A stretch of 64,000 nucleotides of DNA from Peribolospora baueri (lineage: Eukaryota; Basidiomycota; Peribolosporomycetes; Peribolosporales; Peribolosporaceae). Shown piece after piece: positions 1-10,154 of the stretch; the stretch's first letter is position 1; each line of letters begins with the position of its first letter. Both the position numbers and the translations under genes were made by a program. The notes under the pieces are model-generated. The model did no database searches, was not told where the DNA came from, and saw nothing but the letters and a program-made list of their open reading frames with translations. The stretch spans positions 62,001-126,000 of the forward strand of contig JAMDHS010000042.1 in NCBI GenBank assembly GCA_029717555.1, read 5' to 3'.

Positions 1-51
1 GCGTTGTGTGCGCATCCTTAACGCTGACCGTCTTCTTCTATGTGCAAATAG

Positions 52-479
52 CCATGTATACTCCCCCCGCCGACGGCGCCTCTACATCAATGTTAAGCTC
101 AACTGCAGCACGGGCGCAACCTTCCGCGGACGCGGGTGTTCCCTTGCCCACCCCACTCGTCCGACGAGACTCGACCTGCCCACCTTCTGCGGATCTCGAA
201 GCAGCACAGGTGGCGGGGGCGCAGGAGGAGCAAGAGGAAGCGGACGAACAGGCAAGGCATGGAGGCGGGGTGGGTATGGGGCCACCTGCGATGGACCCCT
301 CTTCCACTACCGGTCTCAGTCCGGGTCTGGGATCGATGACGGAGTCTACACCGGCGCCGGAGTCAGCGCCAGTGTCTGCGCTTCCGCCTTGGTCGAGAGT
401 CCCTAACGAAGGGCAGGCGCCGACGAGTCCAGACGACGCACCGCCCGGGTACGAAGAGGCGACTCGGGGATCGTCCTGA
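52..479 (+). CDS. 3' terminal exon of a hypothetical protein with a C-terminal PPxY motif (partial)
   Basis: This is the last exon of a gene whose 5' part lies left of the window. Its left boundary is a good acceptor: a pyrimidine-rich stretch ending in AATAG at position 51, with a branch-point-like CTTAAC/CTGAC upstream. The open frame then runs about 142 codons to TGA. The peptide is low-complexity, rich in Ala, Pro, Ser and Gly with an acidic Gln/Glu stretch, and it ends in APPGYEEATRGSS. PPGY fits the PPxY consensus bound by WW domains such as those of Rsp5/Nedd4 ubiquitin ligases, so an arrestin-like adaptor or a membrane protein handled by Rsp5 is possible. No folded domain is visible and the family is unknown. 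Confidence 0.5.
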
Positions 480-1487
480 GGCGCCGCGATCTGAAAGGGC
501 TCGAGTCTGCGAAGACCTCGTCCTTCCCGTCAACAGATCTCGCTCACCGACCCCGTGCGCATGCGTAGATATACCCTGTCCCCCTTCCAGTTCCTTTCTT
601 CACCGTTCGTCTTCTGTCGTCCTTGTACTTCCGCACTTGTACCCTCCGTGTGCGCTGTCCTCCATGCAATGTCTACTCGTGTTGCACACCCGAAGTGTGG
701 ACACAATCCATCCGGTCCTTGTGTTGTAAGGCTGGTGCGGGGTTGCTCGGTAGACCTGAAAGCTGGCGTAGGGTCCTCGGTCGGCCGAATTATTAGCCGG
801 CTGCAAACGTACGTACATTGCCGAGCACGCACGTCGTCCGTCCACATCCGCTCCCCGTTCTCTTGTTTATGTAAACTCAGGTCCCTGTTTCCATCCGCCC
901 CACCACCCTCCCTTCCATCCCTCCGTTCCTCATCTTCTCCGGCCTCCTCGCTCTCACCTCTCCAGTGCTTGCGTGGCGTGCGGCTCCAGACGATCGCAAT
1001 CGGTCGTCGACGGGGTGGAGGGATTAGTGCTTCGTGCCCTCCGCGAGCCTGTGCGTACGTGTCTTGGACGTCCCTGATCGCCTCTCCATCTTCCTCGCCT
1101 CGCGTCGCGCGACCTTTGGACGATACCAGCCCACCATTGGCGACGCCGCCACGACTACGGCAGAACAAGAGCGTCTTACTTACGCTTCGGCGATCACCAC
1201 CACCGGGCACGACACAACCGGGACACACCCTACTGCAGTGGCCGTCGCCATCAGATCGCCGCTCCCGCAAGTGCATCCGCCCCACCTGGTCGGCAGCAGT
1301 CCTCCGCTCCACGATCACGACCTTGGCTACACTTCACCCTCCCTCCGACAAGGCATATTGGCCTCCCCTCCTATGGTTTCAGGAGCTATCGCTAACTACG
1401 ATCCCACCCACCTCGCACCCCTTCACCTCCTCCACGCCGGCGCGAGGCTCCCCATCAGCCCATCCCGCTCACGACGGCTCTGCAACC
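480..1487. other. Intergenic region upstream of the first Zn2Cys6 regulator
   Basis: About 1 kb with strong C+T-rich tracts around 880-960 and 1380-1480, typical of fungal promoters and 5' leaders. Open frames cross it but have neither conserved sequence nor a good start before the ATG at 1488. No RNA gene or repeat is seen. Confidence 0.5.
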
Positions 1488-4400
1488 ATGTCGGCCGCGC
1501 CATCGGCTGTCCCCAGGCGGGGAAGCCGCGCTCCTTTGGTCTCTGACACCGGTTCACCAGGGTGCGCAAAAGGCAAAGAGGAGCCGGTGGAAGTGAATAT
1601 GGGCGAGGATGCGGCGGGGCGAGAGAGACGAGTCAGCGAGAAGGGCGGAGGGCGGGGAAGGCTTGGGTCTTCGGAAGGGCGGAGTGGGGAGCGGGGGAAG
1701 GAGAAAGAAGAGCAGCATGTGGGTATGGCCGACGGCGTGGCGAAGAAGAACGACCCCGAGGCTGCTAATGGGAGCGGAGCGGATGGGACGGATGGGACAC
1801 AGAAGAGGCCGAAGAAGAGGAGGTGAGTTGGCGTTCACGCGGTTCTACTACGTCCAGACGGCAGGGGGAGACACTTTGGAGCTGAGATGGGAGGCGTCCG
1901 GAGCTGGAAACTCCGTGACTGGCAGAACGGGGCCAAGGTTGAGTTAGTAGCTGTCGCGGGGAACACCTTGACTGATGTGACCCTCTCTGTATTTCCTCTC
2001 TTGTTCCCTTCAGACGAGTGGTAGTCGCTTGGTGAGCTGACCCGAGGAGCTCCATCGTTTAATCCACCATGGCAACCGTTTCCAATCGAGCTGACCGAGA
2101 CGGCCTCTCTTTGTTTTATCCTTGCTTTAGCGACACCTGTCGGCGCAAGTGAGCATCGCTCGCGTTTCACCTACAGATCGACGGCGCTGACCATTCTCCT
2201 TTCCCACCACAGGAAAGTCAAATGCGAAGGTCTGCCGAACCCCTCCAATCGGTGCAATAATTGCGCGGCGTACCAGTACAGGTGTACCTTTACTACCGAG
2301 TACGACCGTTCGCGAGGGTGAGTGCTGGCTGCAGCGGTGCAAGATCACTGCGACCTCTGCCAAAGTTGAACTCATTGGAGAAAGACATGGCTGAGAGCCC
2401 GATATTATTGTGTTTGTCACAGGAAATTCGAGATACTGGAGTCCAAAGTAGAGACGCTCCTCGTTTTACTTCGAAGCGTCGCTCCCGATCTTGCCGGTCA
2501 GTTCGAGTCTGGCCAACTGATCAGCATGCCTGGCGCCTCGCCTTCGGGACTTCAAAGCCCCGGTGGAATAGAATGCAAAGGTTCTCGAGGAGGAGATGAC
2601 GCTTTGTCGCCTCATGCCCCTGGCACTCCCAAAGGTAAAGACCGGGCGACGGACGCCGGCGGGTCAGATCTTCACCAGGAGGATCAGGCACTTCTCCCTG
2701 ATCGCGACAACGGCGCGCTACGTTTCTATGGCCACTCTTGCAGCCTGTCCGGTCTAATCAATTCGTTGGGTCCGGGAGCACGGATCGACGAGGAGACTCA
2801 CAGCCTTCCCGGTGGGGTCACTCCGCGAGGAGGCAGCATATCCGCTCCAACTCCTGGCGGGACGATCCGCCATCGCGCCCCGAACGGCGGCGAGTGGCTC
2901 CCGGAGGATGAAAACGAGTGGATCCGGCTCCTGCGGAACAAGAACCTCGTCGCAATAGGTCGGGACGAGACGCCGGAACCGGGTCGACAGCACCCTCCTG
3001 TGCCCGTCCATCCCCTTCCCCCGCCAGACCTCCTCAAGCACCTCTTCGACCTCTATTTCGAGATCTTGCATCCACTCATGCCGATTGTGCATCGACTGAG
3101 CATAGAAGAGGATTTGAGGAAAGGGAGGGCGGATACGGATGGACAGTTCAGAGGACTCGTATTCACCATCCTCGCCCTGGCTAGCCGCTTTTCCAACGGT
3201 GGGTAGTCGAACTTGTCATCGCGCGCGCTTTCTGTGGTTGAAATTCGGCTGAGCGATCTCTCCAATTCTGATGTCTGTTTGCGCTGGAATTCCAGACCAT
3301 CGCGTCCTCGCCGATCCTCTTAATCCAACCTCAGCAGGGGATCAATATGCGGCCGCCTCGCGACATTATCATGAAGTCTTCTCTGCCTCGCTCATCAATG
3401 TCCAGGTGCTCGTGCTCACCTCCACCTTCATGCACGGCAGTTTGGGCCCCGGAACGGCCTGGACGGTCCTCGGCGTGGCGATCAGGGCGCTGCAGGACAT
3501 TGGACTGCATTTGGAAAGGGCTTATAGGGGCTTCAGTCGTAAGTGCGACGTGACCGATTGATCGCTTTTGTTTGGACGCTCTTGACGCGATATTGTACGT
3601 TGCCTGCTGTATGACAGCGTTCGAACAGGAGATGAGACGCCGGACGTTCTGGGGTGCCTACATCCTCGACAGGTGCGTCTTTTCTTCCTCATCTGCCGAA
3701 ATGGACCTGACTTCCTCTGACCTTCCAACACCCCGCGTCGAACAAACGCGATTCCCGCTTTCCTTCTCACAGTATCTTCGCCGCCAATCTTGGTCGTCCC
3801 ACTGCCCTCCGTCTCTCCGACAGCGACGTCCGTCTTCCACTTCCTGTTCCCGACGAGGCTCTCCTCCAAAATCCGATCCCCGTCGAGGCGGAGCCGAGCA
3901 AGCCCAACGTCATGCAGGGCTGGATTCAGTTGATCAAACTCAACATGATCGTTGAGGATGTGGGTGTAACGCTTAGTAGTTGCAGACGCAGCCGAGTTGT
4001 CGGGCTAAATTTGTTCCAACATCTTCTCTTGCATTTCCCAACCCGCCTCGAATAGGTCGTCCTGTCTCTCTACGACCCTCGTTTCCGCCTCTCGTCCTCT
4101 GGCGTCCGAGACGGCGATTCCAACGCGTGTACGGGCAAGTCACAGCCGGCCCCGGGCCCGAAGTACCAGGACATGGTGCGCCTCAACCGACAGTTGGACG
4201 CCTGGAACGAACAGATACCCAAGCACCTCGCCACGGGTATGTATCAGATGCAGGGAGGTATTTTGAGATGCGGGTACAATGATGGTGAGTAGAGCTGTGC
4301 TCGGCGCGAGGATGCACCTCATTCTGGTCATGTTGTGCATAAGACGTTTCGCGCTGACGCCGTATCGCCTTTTTCATTTGATCTCCTTCCCATTGGCTTC

Positions 4401-5884
4401 CAGTCAAGGCGAGTCATTTTAAATTTGATCGCAACTCAAAATGACGGCATCAGCTCACGTTTTGTTCATCATTCTTCTCCGCTTCCAGCTCTATATCCAC
4501 AAGCCGTTCCTGCACTCATCGCCCACGCTTCGCAAGATCCTGCTTCCCTTCTGCAGCCACCACGCACGGCAGTGCCTGTCTGTTGTCATAGAGCTCCACA
4601 ATGCCGGGTTGCTCTCCAATGTCTTCTTTCTGTTCATGCAGGCGTTCATGAGCACGGCCACATTCATGGTGGGTGCAGGGGTAGCCGAGCATATCCTGGG
4701 GGGGTAGTTTCACTGAGATTCTTATCTCGTATTTACCTCCGCGGCGCAGATCACAGTGTGGCATGATCAGGCAGCGGGAGAAGACCTCTCCTCAGACATC
4801 GATCTCATCCATGCTGCTCTGCGCGTCTTCGGCGACCTCGACGACCGCTTCTTCTCTCGCGTCGTTCGCAAGGGATACCAGATCCTACAAGCCATCGCAG
4901 CTCGCACTCTGCCGCCTTTGAACGGACCCACCGCTCGCACGCCGGGAGGGCGGACCCCAGTCGGGGATATTGTCAACGGTCAGAACGCGCTCCCGTCGAC
5001 ACCCACCTCAACTGGGATCGCCGACGGTGCGGGGAATGTGAACGCGAACAGGAGCGTCAACGCGGGCCATGACCCACCTTTCTCATGCGCTCCACCATCG
5101 CCTCTGGCTGCTGCCTTCCCCTCGTCAAGTTCTGCTGCGCCCACGCACATCCCCTCGTTGTCTATGCGAAGTCAGTTGCACATGACGCCAGCCTCGACGT
5201 CTCCGATGGGCATTCCCGCTACATCGACTCCTGCCTGTCACCCCTTAGGCGGCCATTTCGACCACGACGTCTCAGGCGGTGGAGGGGGGGGAGCTGCTGG
5301 TCAGCTGTCGAGTGGCCTTGACACGTCCCAGCACGGGACCTTTACGTCGATCCCTGCGCCTGCACGTTCTCCTTTTTTACCAGGCGCTATGCCGGCAGCG
5401 AGCGCTCCGGGAGGGATGGGCCCGCCCCGTCGGCCATCGTCAGTGTCTGCTGGTACGGGACGGGGTTTGATCGGTCCTGCCCCATCCTCACAGCAGCGTC
5501 ATGGCTTGCTCAGAACGCCGTCAAACTCGTCTGCGACAGCGACGGTGGGGGCGACCAACGCAAGGGCGATGAACATAGAGGACGCTTTCAAGGGGTTTCA
5601 GATTCCCGACTTCCCGGACTCGTCGGAAGTGTTCGACGTGCCTAACGCTTTCGAGGATCTGAGCTGGCAGGACGTGAGTGCATGCGCAGCCTACCAGAGC
5701 GTAGTAGTCGAACTGTCTGTAGATCATTCGCTCACTGTTCGCCGTCCTTCCATCTCCTTACACACTTCTGCCGGCTCATTCGCATGGCGCCCCGAATAGT
5801 ACTTCGTTCGTTTCTTGTCCGACACAGGACCAGGACCAGGTCAACCCATTCTGCACACTGGGCACTCGCCCTCTGAGTAATTAA
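1488..5884 (+). CDS. Zn2Cys6 (fungal zinc cluster) transcription factor with fungal-specific TF domain
   Basis: Predicted nuclear DNA-binding regulator. The ATG at 1488 has a good context (CAACCATGT). A basic run (KRPKKRR) leads into a zinc cluster with spacing CX2CX6CX9CX2CX6C, beginning CDTCRRKKVKCEG. It is followed by a linker-like helix (KFEILESKVETLLVLL). The cluster is spread over four exons, two of only 18 nt (2014-2031 and 2131-2148). The middle homology region is present: ILHPLMPIVHR, the RRRTFWGAYILDR motif near 3635, then FAANLGRPTALRL. The C-terminal third is Ser/Pro/Thr-rich, ending at TAA 5882-5884. The layout (zinc cluster, short linker, fungal_trans) resembles XlnR/Cat8-like activators, but the target pathway cannot be told. 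Splicing between 4219 and 4492 is uncertain. Confidence 0.85.
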
Positions 5885-6423
5885 CGGTTGGAAGTGTCGG
5901 GCATTTCTGTGCTTATTCGTCTTCACTCCGCTATTTGCATTACCATCATGTTCGTCCATAACCTGTCTGTTTATCCTGTTTGCTGTGTCCTGATCGTATC
6001 CGCGCAAGAAGTCTCCAGCGTCGATGACAAGTTAATAACGGCGCCCGCGAGCACAGCGGTAGCTTGTTGACCACCCCGTTCGCCGGTTCGCCCTGAGCGT
6101 GTCTCTTCGGTTGTGCGAAGGTGAGGGTGAAAGAGACCTCGTATCGCGAAGCGAAAGGAAACAGGAACACGAGTTCCAAAGCGAGACCGTACACCAGGGC
6201 CGTCAGTGCTTCAGCGAGACTCGAGCAGCTCATCGTCACTAGATGATGATGGCTCGTGCAAGGACCGGGATGCTGGTTAGTGTTCACGCGTCACCCAGAT
6301 TTGCTGCGGTACGTGACGCTGCTCGGGGTCTTCCGTAGAAGAGTCCGCCTCGGACGGTATGGATATGACCTCCTTTGCCAAGGTCGCCTTGCACGAGGGA
6401 CAACAGATAGTCGTCGCAGCAAA
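5885..6423. other. Intergenic region between zinc-cluster gene and IMP2
   Basis: About 540 bp between two plus-strand genes, holding the 3' end of the regulator and the IMP2 promoter. No conserved coding potential or RNA gene is seen. Confidence 0.4.
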
Positions 6424-7841
6424 ATGGGAGGCTACGCGCGCCCGCTTCTATGGAAAACCGTGCGGACGCTAGCATGGGTGCCCGTGTTCATGTTTGCGAC
6501 GCAACACGGGTATAGTGTCGCTACCATTACTGGTCCGAGTATGATGGTGAGCGGGTGCCGATCCATCTCGGGCCTGCTCAATGTTAGCTTTTCGATCCTA
6601 GCTCGTCTGTAAACTGACGATTTCCTCATCCTTATCTTTGCCGCCCCAAAGCCCACGTTCAACCCGGATTACGATGCACCCACGGGCTCGCCCATGTTCC
6701 GATCGGACGTCGTGCTTCTCAACCGGTGGGCGACCGCGTTGGGCAAATATAAGGTCGGGGATGTGGTGACGCTGTGGTGAGTTGGCCTTGCCACGCCTTT
6801 GGCGAGGTTGGAATTGACCCCGTTCTTTTTGCCTGGCTCATGTTTGCCCTCCTTTCCCATGCCTGGTCCGGTCACGACTACCCGATCCACAGGTCGCCTA
6901 GCCAACCGAACCGACTCATCACGAAACGAATCTTGGCTCTCGAAGGCGACATCATTCGCGTACCACCCTCCCATCCCATTTACCATGCCACCCCTCCTGA
7001 TGCTCCTGGTCCCTCCTTTCCCTCCTCTTCATCATATCTCACCCCCGGCCCAAGATCCCTCGCAGCCCTCGCGGAGGCGTGGGGTAGGGACAGGGAGAGC
7101 GGGAGCGAGGCGAAATGGGTGCGAGTGCCGAAGGGTCACGCGTGGGTGGAGGGGGACGGGGACAGGCACCGGAGTAGAGACTCGAGGGAGTTTGGACCGG
7201 TGAGTCGACCGACCCGTGTGTGCTTGTCGGCGCGTCCGTACGCCTCTTCTGAACGTGCCCTCCGTTTCGCCGACCGTCCCTTTTTGTTTTGTAACTCTGT
7301 CACACCCATCCGATCGTGCTGCGTCACCTGCCTGCCTCACCATCCGCCATGCACCGTCGTCCAGGTGCCCCTCGGACTCATCTCTGCCCGAATAGACGCA
7401 ATTGTTTGGCCTCCCTCCCGCTTCACCTTCTCCGTCCCACGCCACACACGAACTTCTTCATCGCGGCATGAGCAGCCCAGTTCGACCCTCTCGGCCGCTG
7501 ATCTGTTCTCCCGACCCTCGTCCTCCTTGTCGCCGTCGTCACCGTTATCGACTTATCCGACGAGTCCAGAAAACCCGGAGGGGATGCGGAGGCGGAGAGA
7601 CCTTCCGACGGAGCGTTGTGGGAGCGGTGACGACGATGACGTGAGCGAGGAAGAGGCGTTCCGGAAGAGGTGGCTCTTCCGCACGCAACGAGACGTGCGC
7701 GACGGACGAGACAACGTTGCGACTCCGCCTCCAGGTGGTGGCTGGGCAGACGACGAGGAAGAAGAGGAGGATCGAGGCGGGGTGAGGTGGGACGTGCCGA
7801 TCGAGGATAGGAGGGATAGTCGTCGGGGAGGTCTGCGATAG
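6424..7841 (+). CDS. IMP2: Mitochondrial inner membrane protease subunit 2 (IMP2), with long C-terminal extension
   Basis: Signal-peptidase-like serine protease that removes sorting signals from intermembrane-space proteins as part of the inner membrane peptidase complex. Exons are 6424-6546, 6652-6776, 6893-7199 and 7365-7841, summing to 344 codons. The N terminus has one hydrophobic anchor, then TITGPSMMPTFNP with the catalytic Ser of the family GPSM-P motif. The Lys region follows (LITKRILALEGDIIRV, catalytic Lys in KR), and then the family C-terminal box: VPKGHAWVEGD, SRDSREFGPVPLGLI and ARIDAIVWPPSRF. In most IMP2 proteins the chain ends soon after WPPxRF. Here about 130 more residues follow, first Ser/Pro-rich, then acidic and Arg-rich. 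The family call is secure; the role of the tail is unknown. Confidence 0.93.
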
Positions 7842-8431
7842 CGCTATCCTTCCAGTGTCGGCGGGCTTCTGAAGAGTGTTTTCGTTAGTGAACTGCTCAA
7901 CCGTATCTGGTAATCCTCATAGGCTCACGCCGAAAGATGTCGGTCGTTGCCTTGGCGATGGACGGCACCGGAAACTCCACGGTTATAGTCGCACCACTCT
8001 TCCACGCCGCGAAGCGTCCCGTTCGCTATCGGAAGATATGAGCGGGTTTTCCCTATTAATTGTGCTCAATCATGGAAAGAGTAGGCAGCAATGGCAGCAG
8101 AAAGAAGCCGCGATCCCGGGCTGAAAAGAAAAGGGAAGCGTTGCACGTGGTATCATAAAATGATCGACGCGATAGCGAGGGGATGGCAAAGATTTTGGTT
8201 ATCGTGACATGAAGGGAAAGGGCCACAGTGACAATGACAGGGAGGAACGACGCGCGCGAAGGAAGGGCGCGCATAGGATAGCCGCAAACCACTGACTGGT
8301 GCGGCGTCGGGTGGCCGAAGAATAGAGTGGTCACGGCGCGCCGGGCATTCACAACATCCGGTTGAATGAATGGCCATCATTCAAGGCGACGCAGAATCGA
8401 GCAAGCGTGCTGCTGACTCGTCCGAATTGGA
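7842..8431. other. Intergenic region between convergent IMP2 and MARVEL genes
   Basis: About 590 bp of 3' flanking sequence for two converging genes. Nothing coding or structured stands out. Confidence 0.4.
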
Positions 8432-9708
8432 TCATACGATCGGGCCCCAGACGGTGTTGCTCTCCCTGTGTGCTCGGATTGTGATGAAGATGGTGGAAAA
8501 AAGCTGTAGGGTGATCACGATCCTGTACGTGAGTAGAAAAAAAAAAAAAAAAAAAAGGGGGGGGAATGCCCGGGCGCGGAGGAATGTGAGGTAAGCTTTG
8601 CGCCGAGGACGTGTACTTTCTCTGCTCTGCCAGGGTATAGACACTCACCACATCAGCCAGGCAAAAGCCTCTTCCGCGTTGAGGGTGTTGCTATGCGCAC
8701 AAATGAGGGAGGGTGGGCGATTGCATCAATGCGTCATCGTACCGCACGGAAACCGTGTCACGGGCGAGCGATTACGAAAGGCGTTCTCACCAGACGTTGT
8801 TGCCGCTCGGGCAATCCAAGCCTCCCCGCAGCGCGTCTGTGTAGGGAGATGCGTCAAAGATGCCCGTGAGAAGGGAAATCAATGGGGACACGAATCTGAC
8901 GGAAGGAAAGGTTGTAGGATGTAGGACGCACCCGTGATGGCAGCCGCGCCGGCGGTGATGAATACCCAGCTGTGGGACAGGTAAGGATCGAAAAGAAGCG
9001 GAAGAAGGCGGTGAGAGAGAGGGGGAGAGAGAGGAAAAAAAGAGCGTACGAAACAAGGCGAAACTCTGCGCCTGGCACGCACGTAACGAAGATCCAGATG
9101 GCATGCGACCCAACAGAGGTAGCCCCGTGCCGGATTTTCCTGAAAAACGCAACGAGCTGCAGCGATAAAAATGGGCAAATAGGGGCAAAATTGGGAGAGT
9201 TGATGAATGTGCTCAAAGGCGCATGGGCAGAAGCTGACAGCAGAGAGAAGAGGACGGGATACGTACATAGAGGATGGAGAAGAGGAACGCTGGATAGAGG
9301 GACGACACAGAAAGTGACAGGTGAGGTTGCGGGCGTACAAGCCGTGCCTAGAAAAGGGGTCCGCAGAGAGACACACACAGAGAGAGAGAGAGAGAGAGCA
9401 AGAACTCACTCCACCATGAGACGAACTAGCAGTCGAGAGGGAGAGAAGCAGGTGAGGAGCAGGCAAGGTCAAGCGAGGCGGTGAGCCGTACAGCGAGCGA
9501 CGTCTATCCACGCCTCCAAGGGCCGCCTGGGCCAGACCGTGTCGCCCGATTTACTCACGACTAGGAATCCGGACCTGGAATAGACAGAGCCACCTCCGGG
9601 GAGCACGTCGATGAGATGGGCAGAGATAGCCCCCTCTATGAGGGAGAGGAGGGCGAGGAGGCCAAAAGTGGCGACGTAGCCTCGCAGGATATGCGTCTCG
9701 ATAGCCAT
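8432..9708 (-). CDS. MARVEL-domain-like four-helix integral membrane protein
   Basis: Small (159 aa) predicted multi-pass membrane protein in eight exons: 9559-9708, 9410-9425 (16 nt), 9267-9289 (23 nt), 9083-9156, 8932-8969, 8791-8836, 8649-8690 and 8432-8522. Lengths sum to 160 codons and every junction has GT-AG with matching phase. The protein starts MAIETHILRGYVATFGLLAL and has about four hydrophobic segments: the N terminus, FVSWWTFLFSILYLVAFF, SHAIWIFVTWVFITAGAAAI and IVITLQLFSTIFI. The extracytoplasmic loop has paired cysteines (GGLDC and VWCNTLNAEEAFAWLMW). This pattern fits fungal MARVEL-domain proteins of membrane apposition and plasma membrane domains. Its partner and function are unknown. 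Introns carry simple repeats. Confidence 0.75.
8537..8564. repeat. A20 then G8 homopolymer pair in the last MARVEL intron
   Basis: Twenty consecutive A followed by eight G on the plus strand, lying in the last intron just downstream of its acceptor (plus-strand 8523 onward). It reads as C8T20 in the transcript, a strong polypyrimidine tract. Confidence 0.85.
9371..9399. repeat. (AC)n(AG)n dinucleotide microsatellite in a MARVEL intron
   Basis: Compound dinucleotide repeat inside the intron between the 16-nt and 23-nt exons of the MARVEL-like gene. Confidence 0.85.
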
Positions 9709-10154
9709 TGCTTGGGCTGAGCGACGATGCAGAAATTCGATGGTCGGGGACAGAAAGTCGGCTAGGGATCAGGGTCGCCGCGCTGTTCCTCGACGGGGAT
9801 GCGGATGGTGTGAATGAGGATGGCGACGGCGACGGCTACCGGCCGACTCGGTGGCAGGCCGTGTCAGAGACGTGAGTGGACAAAGGGTTAGTTGGAATCG
9901 GCCGCGGGCTGCCAACGCCGGCTACGTCATCCTCGCTGTCCATTCATCACGTAAGCCGCTTGCGCACCTTTCAGACGAACCCATGGCGTGGCCCACAGCT
10001 CGTAGAAACCAGGTGTTTACTGCAGCCATGCTCAGAACCGATGGAGAAGACAGCCTCATGTGACAGCAGACAGACGGACGGACAGACAGACAAGCAGACA
10101 AGCAGACATAAATCATGTTCCCATCATCGTCTATGATTGAGTGACTAGAGTACG
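9709..10154. other. Intergenic region, MARVEL promoter and LEU5 3' flank
   Basis: About 450 bp between two minus-strand genes. It holds the MARVEL-gene promoter and, near its right end, a CAGA-type microsatellite. No coding signal. Confidence 0.4.
10067..10107. repeat. (CAGA)n-type tetranucleotide repeat
   Basis: Imperfect array of CAGA, CGGA and CAAG units just downstream of the LEU5 stop. The unit order CAGACAGACAAGCAGACAAG recurs at 32,950-32,980. Confidence 0.8.

Noticed and set aside
555-1487. A long open frame upstream of the first zinc-cluster gene, continuous with its first exon
   Set aside because: The peptide before the ATG at 1488 is Ser/Pro-rich, matches no family and lies over promoter-like C/T tracts. 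In GC-rich DNA such frames are expected by chance.
9004-9050. Purine-rich GAGAGAGG stretch considered as a structured repeat or regulatory site
   Set aside because: It is the pyrimidine tract of a MARVEL-gene intron read on the other strand.
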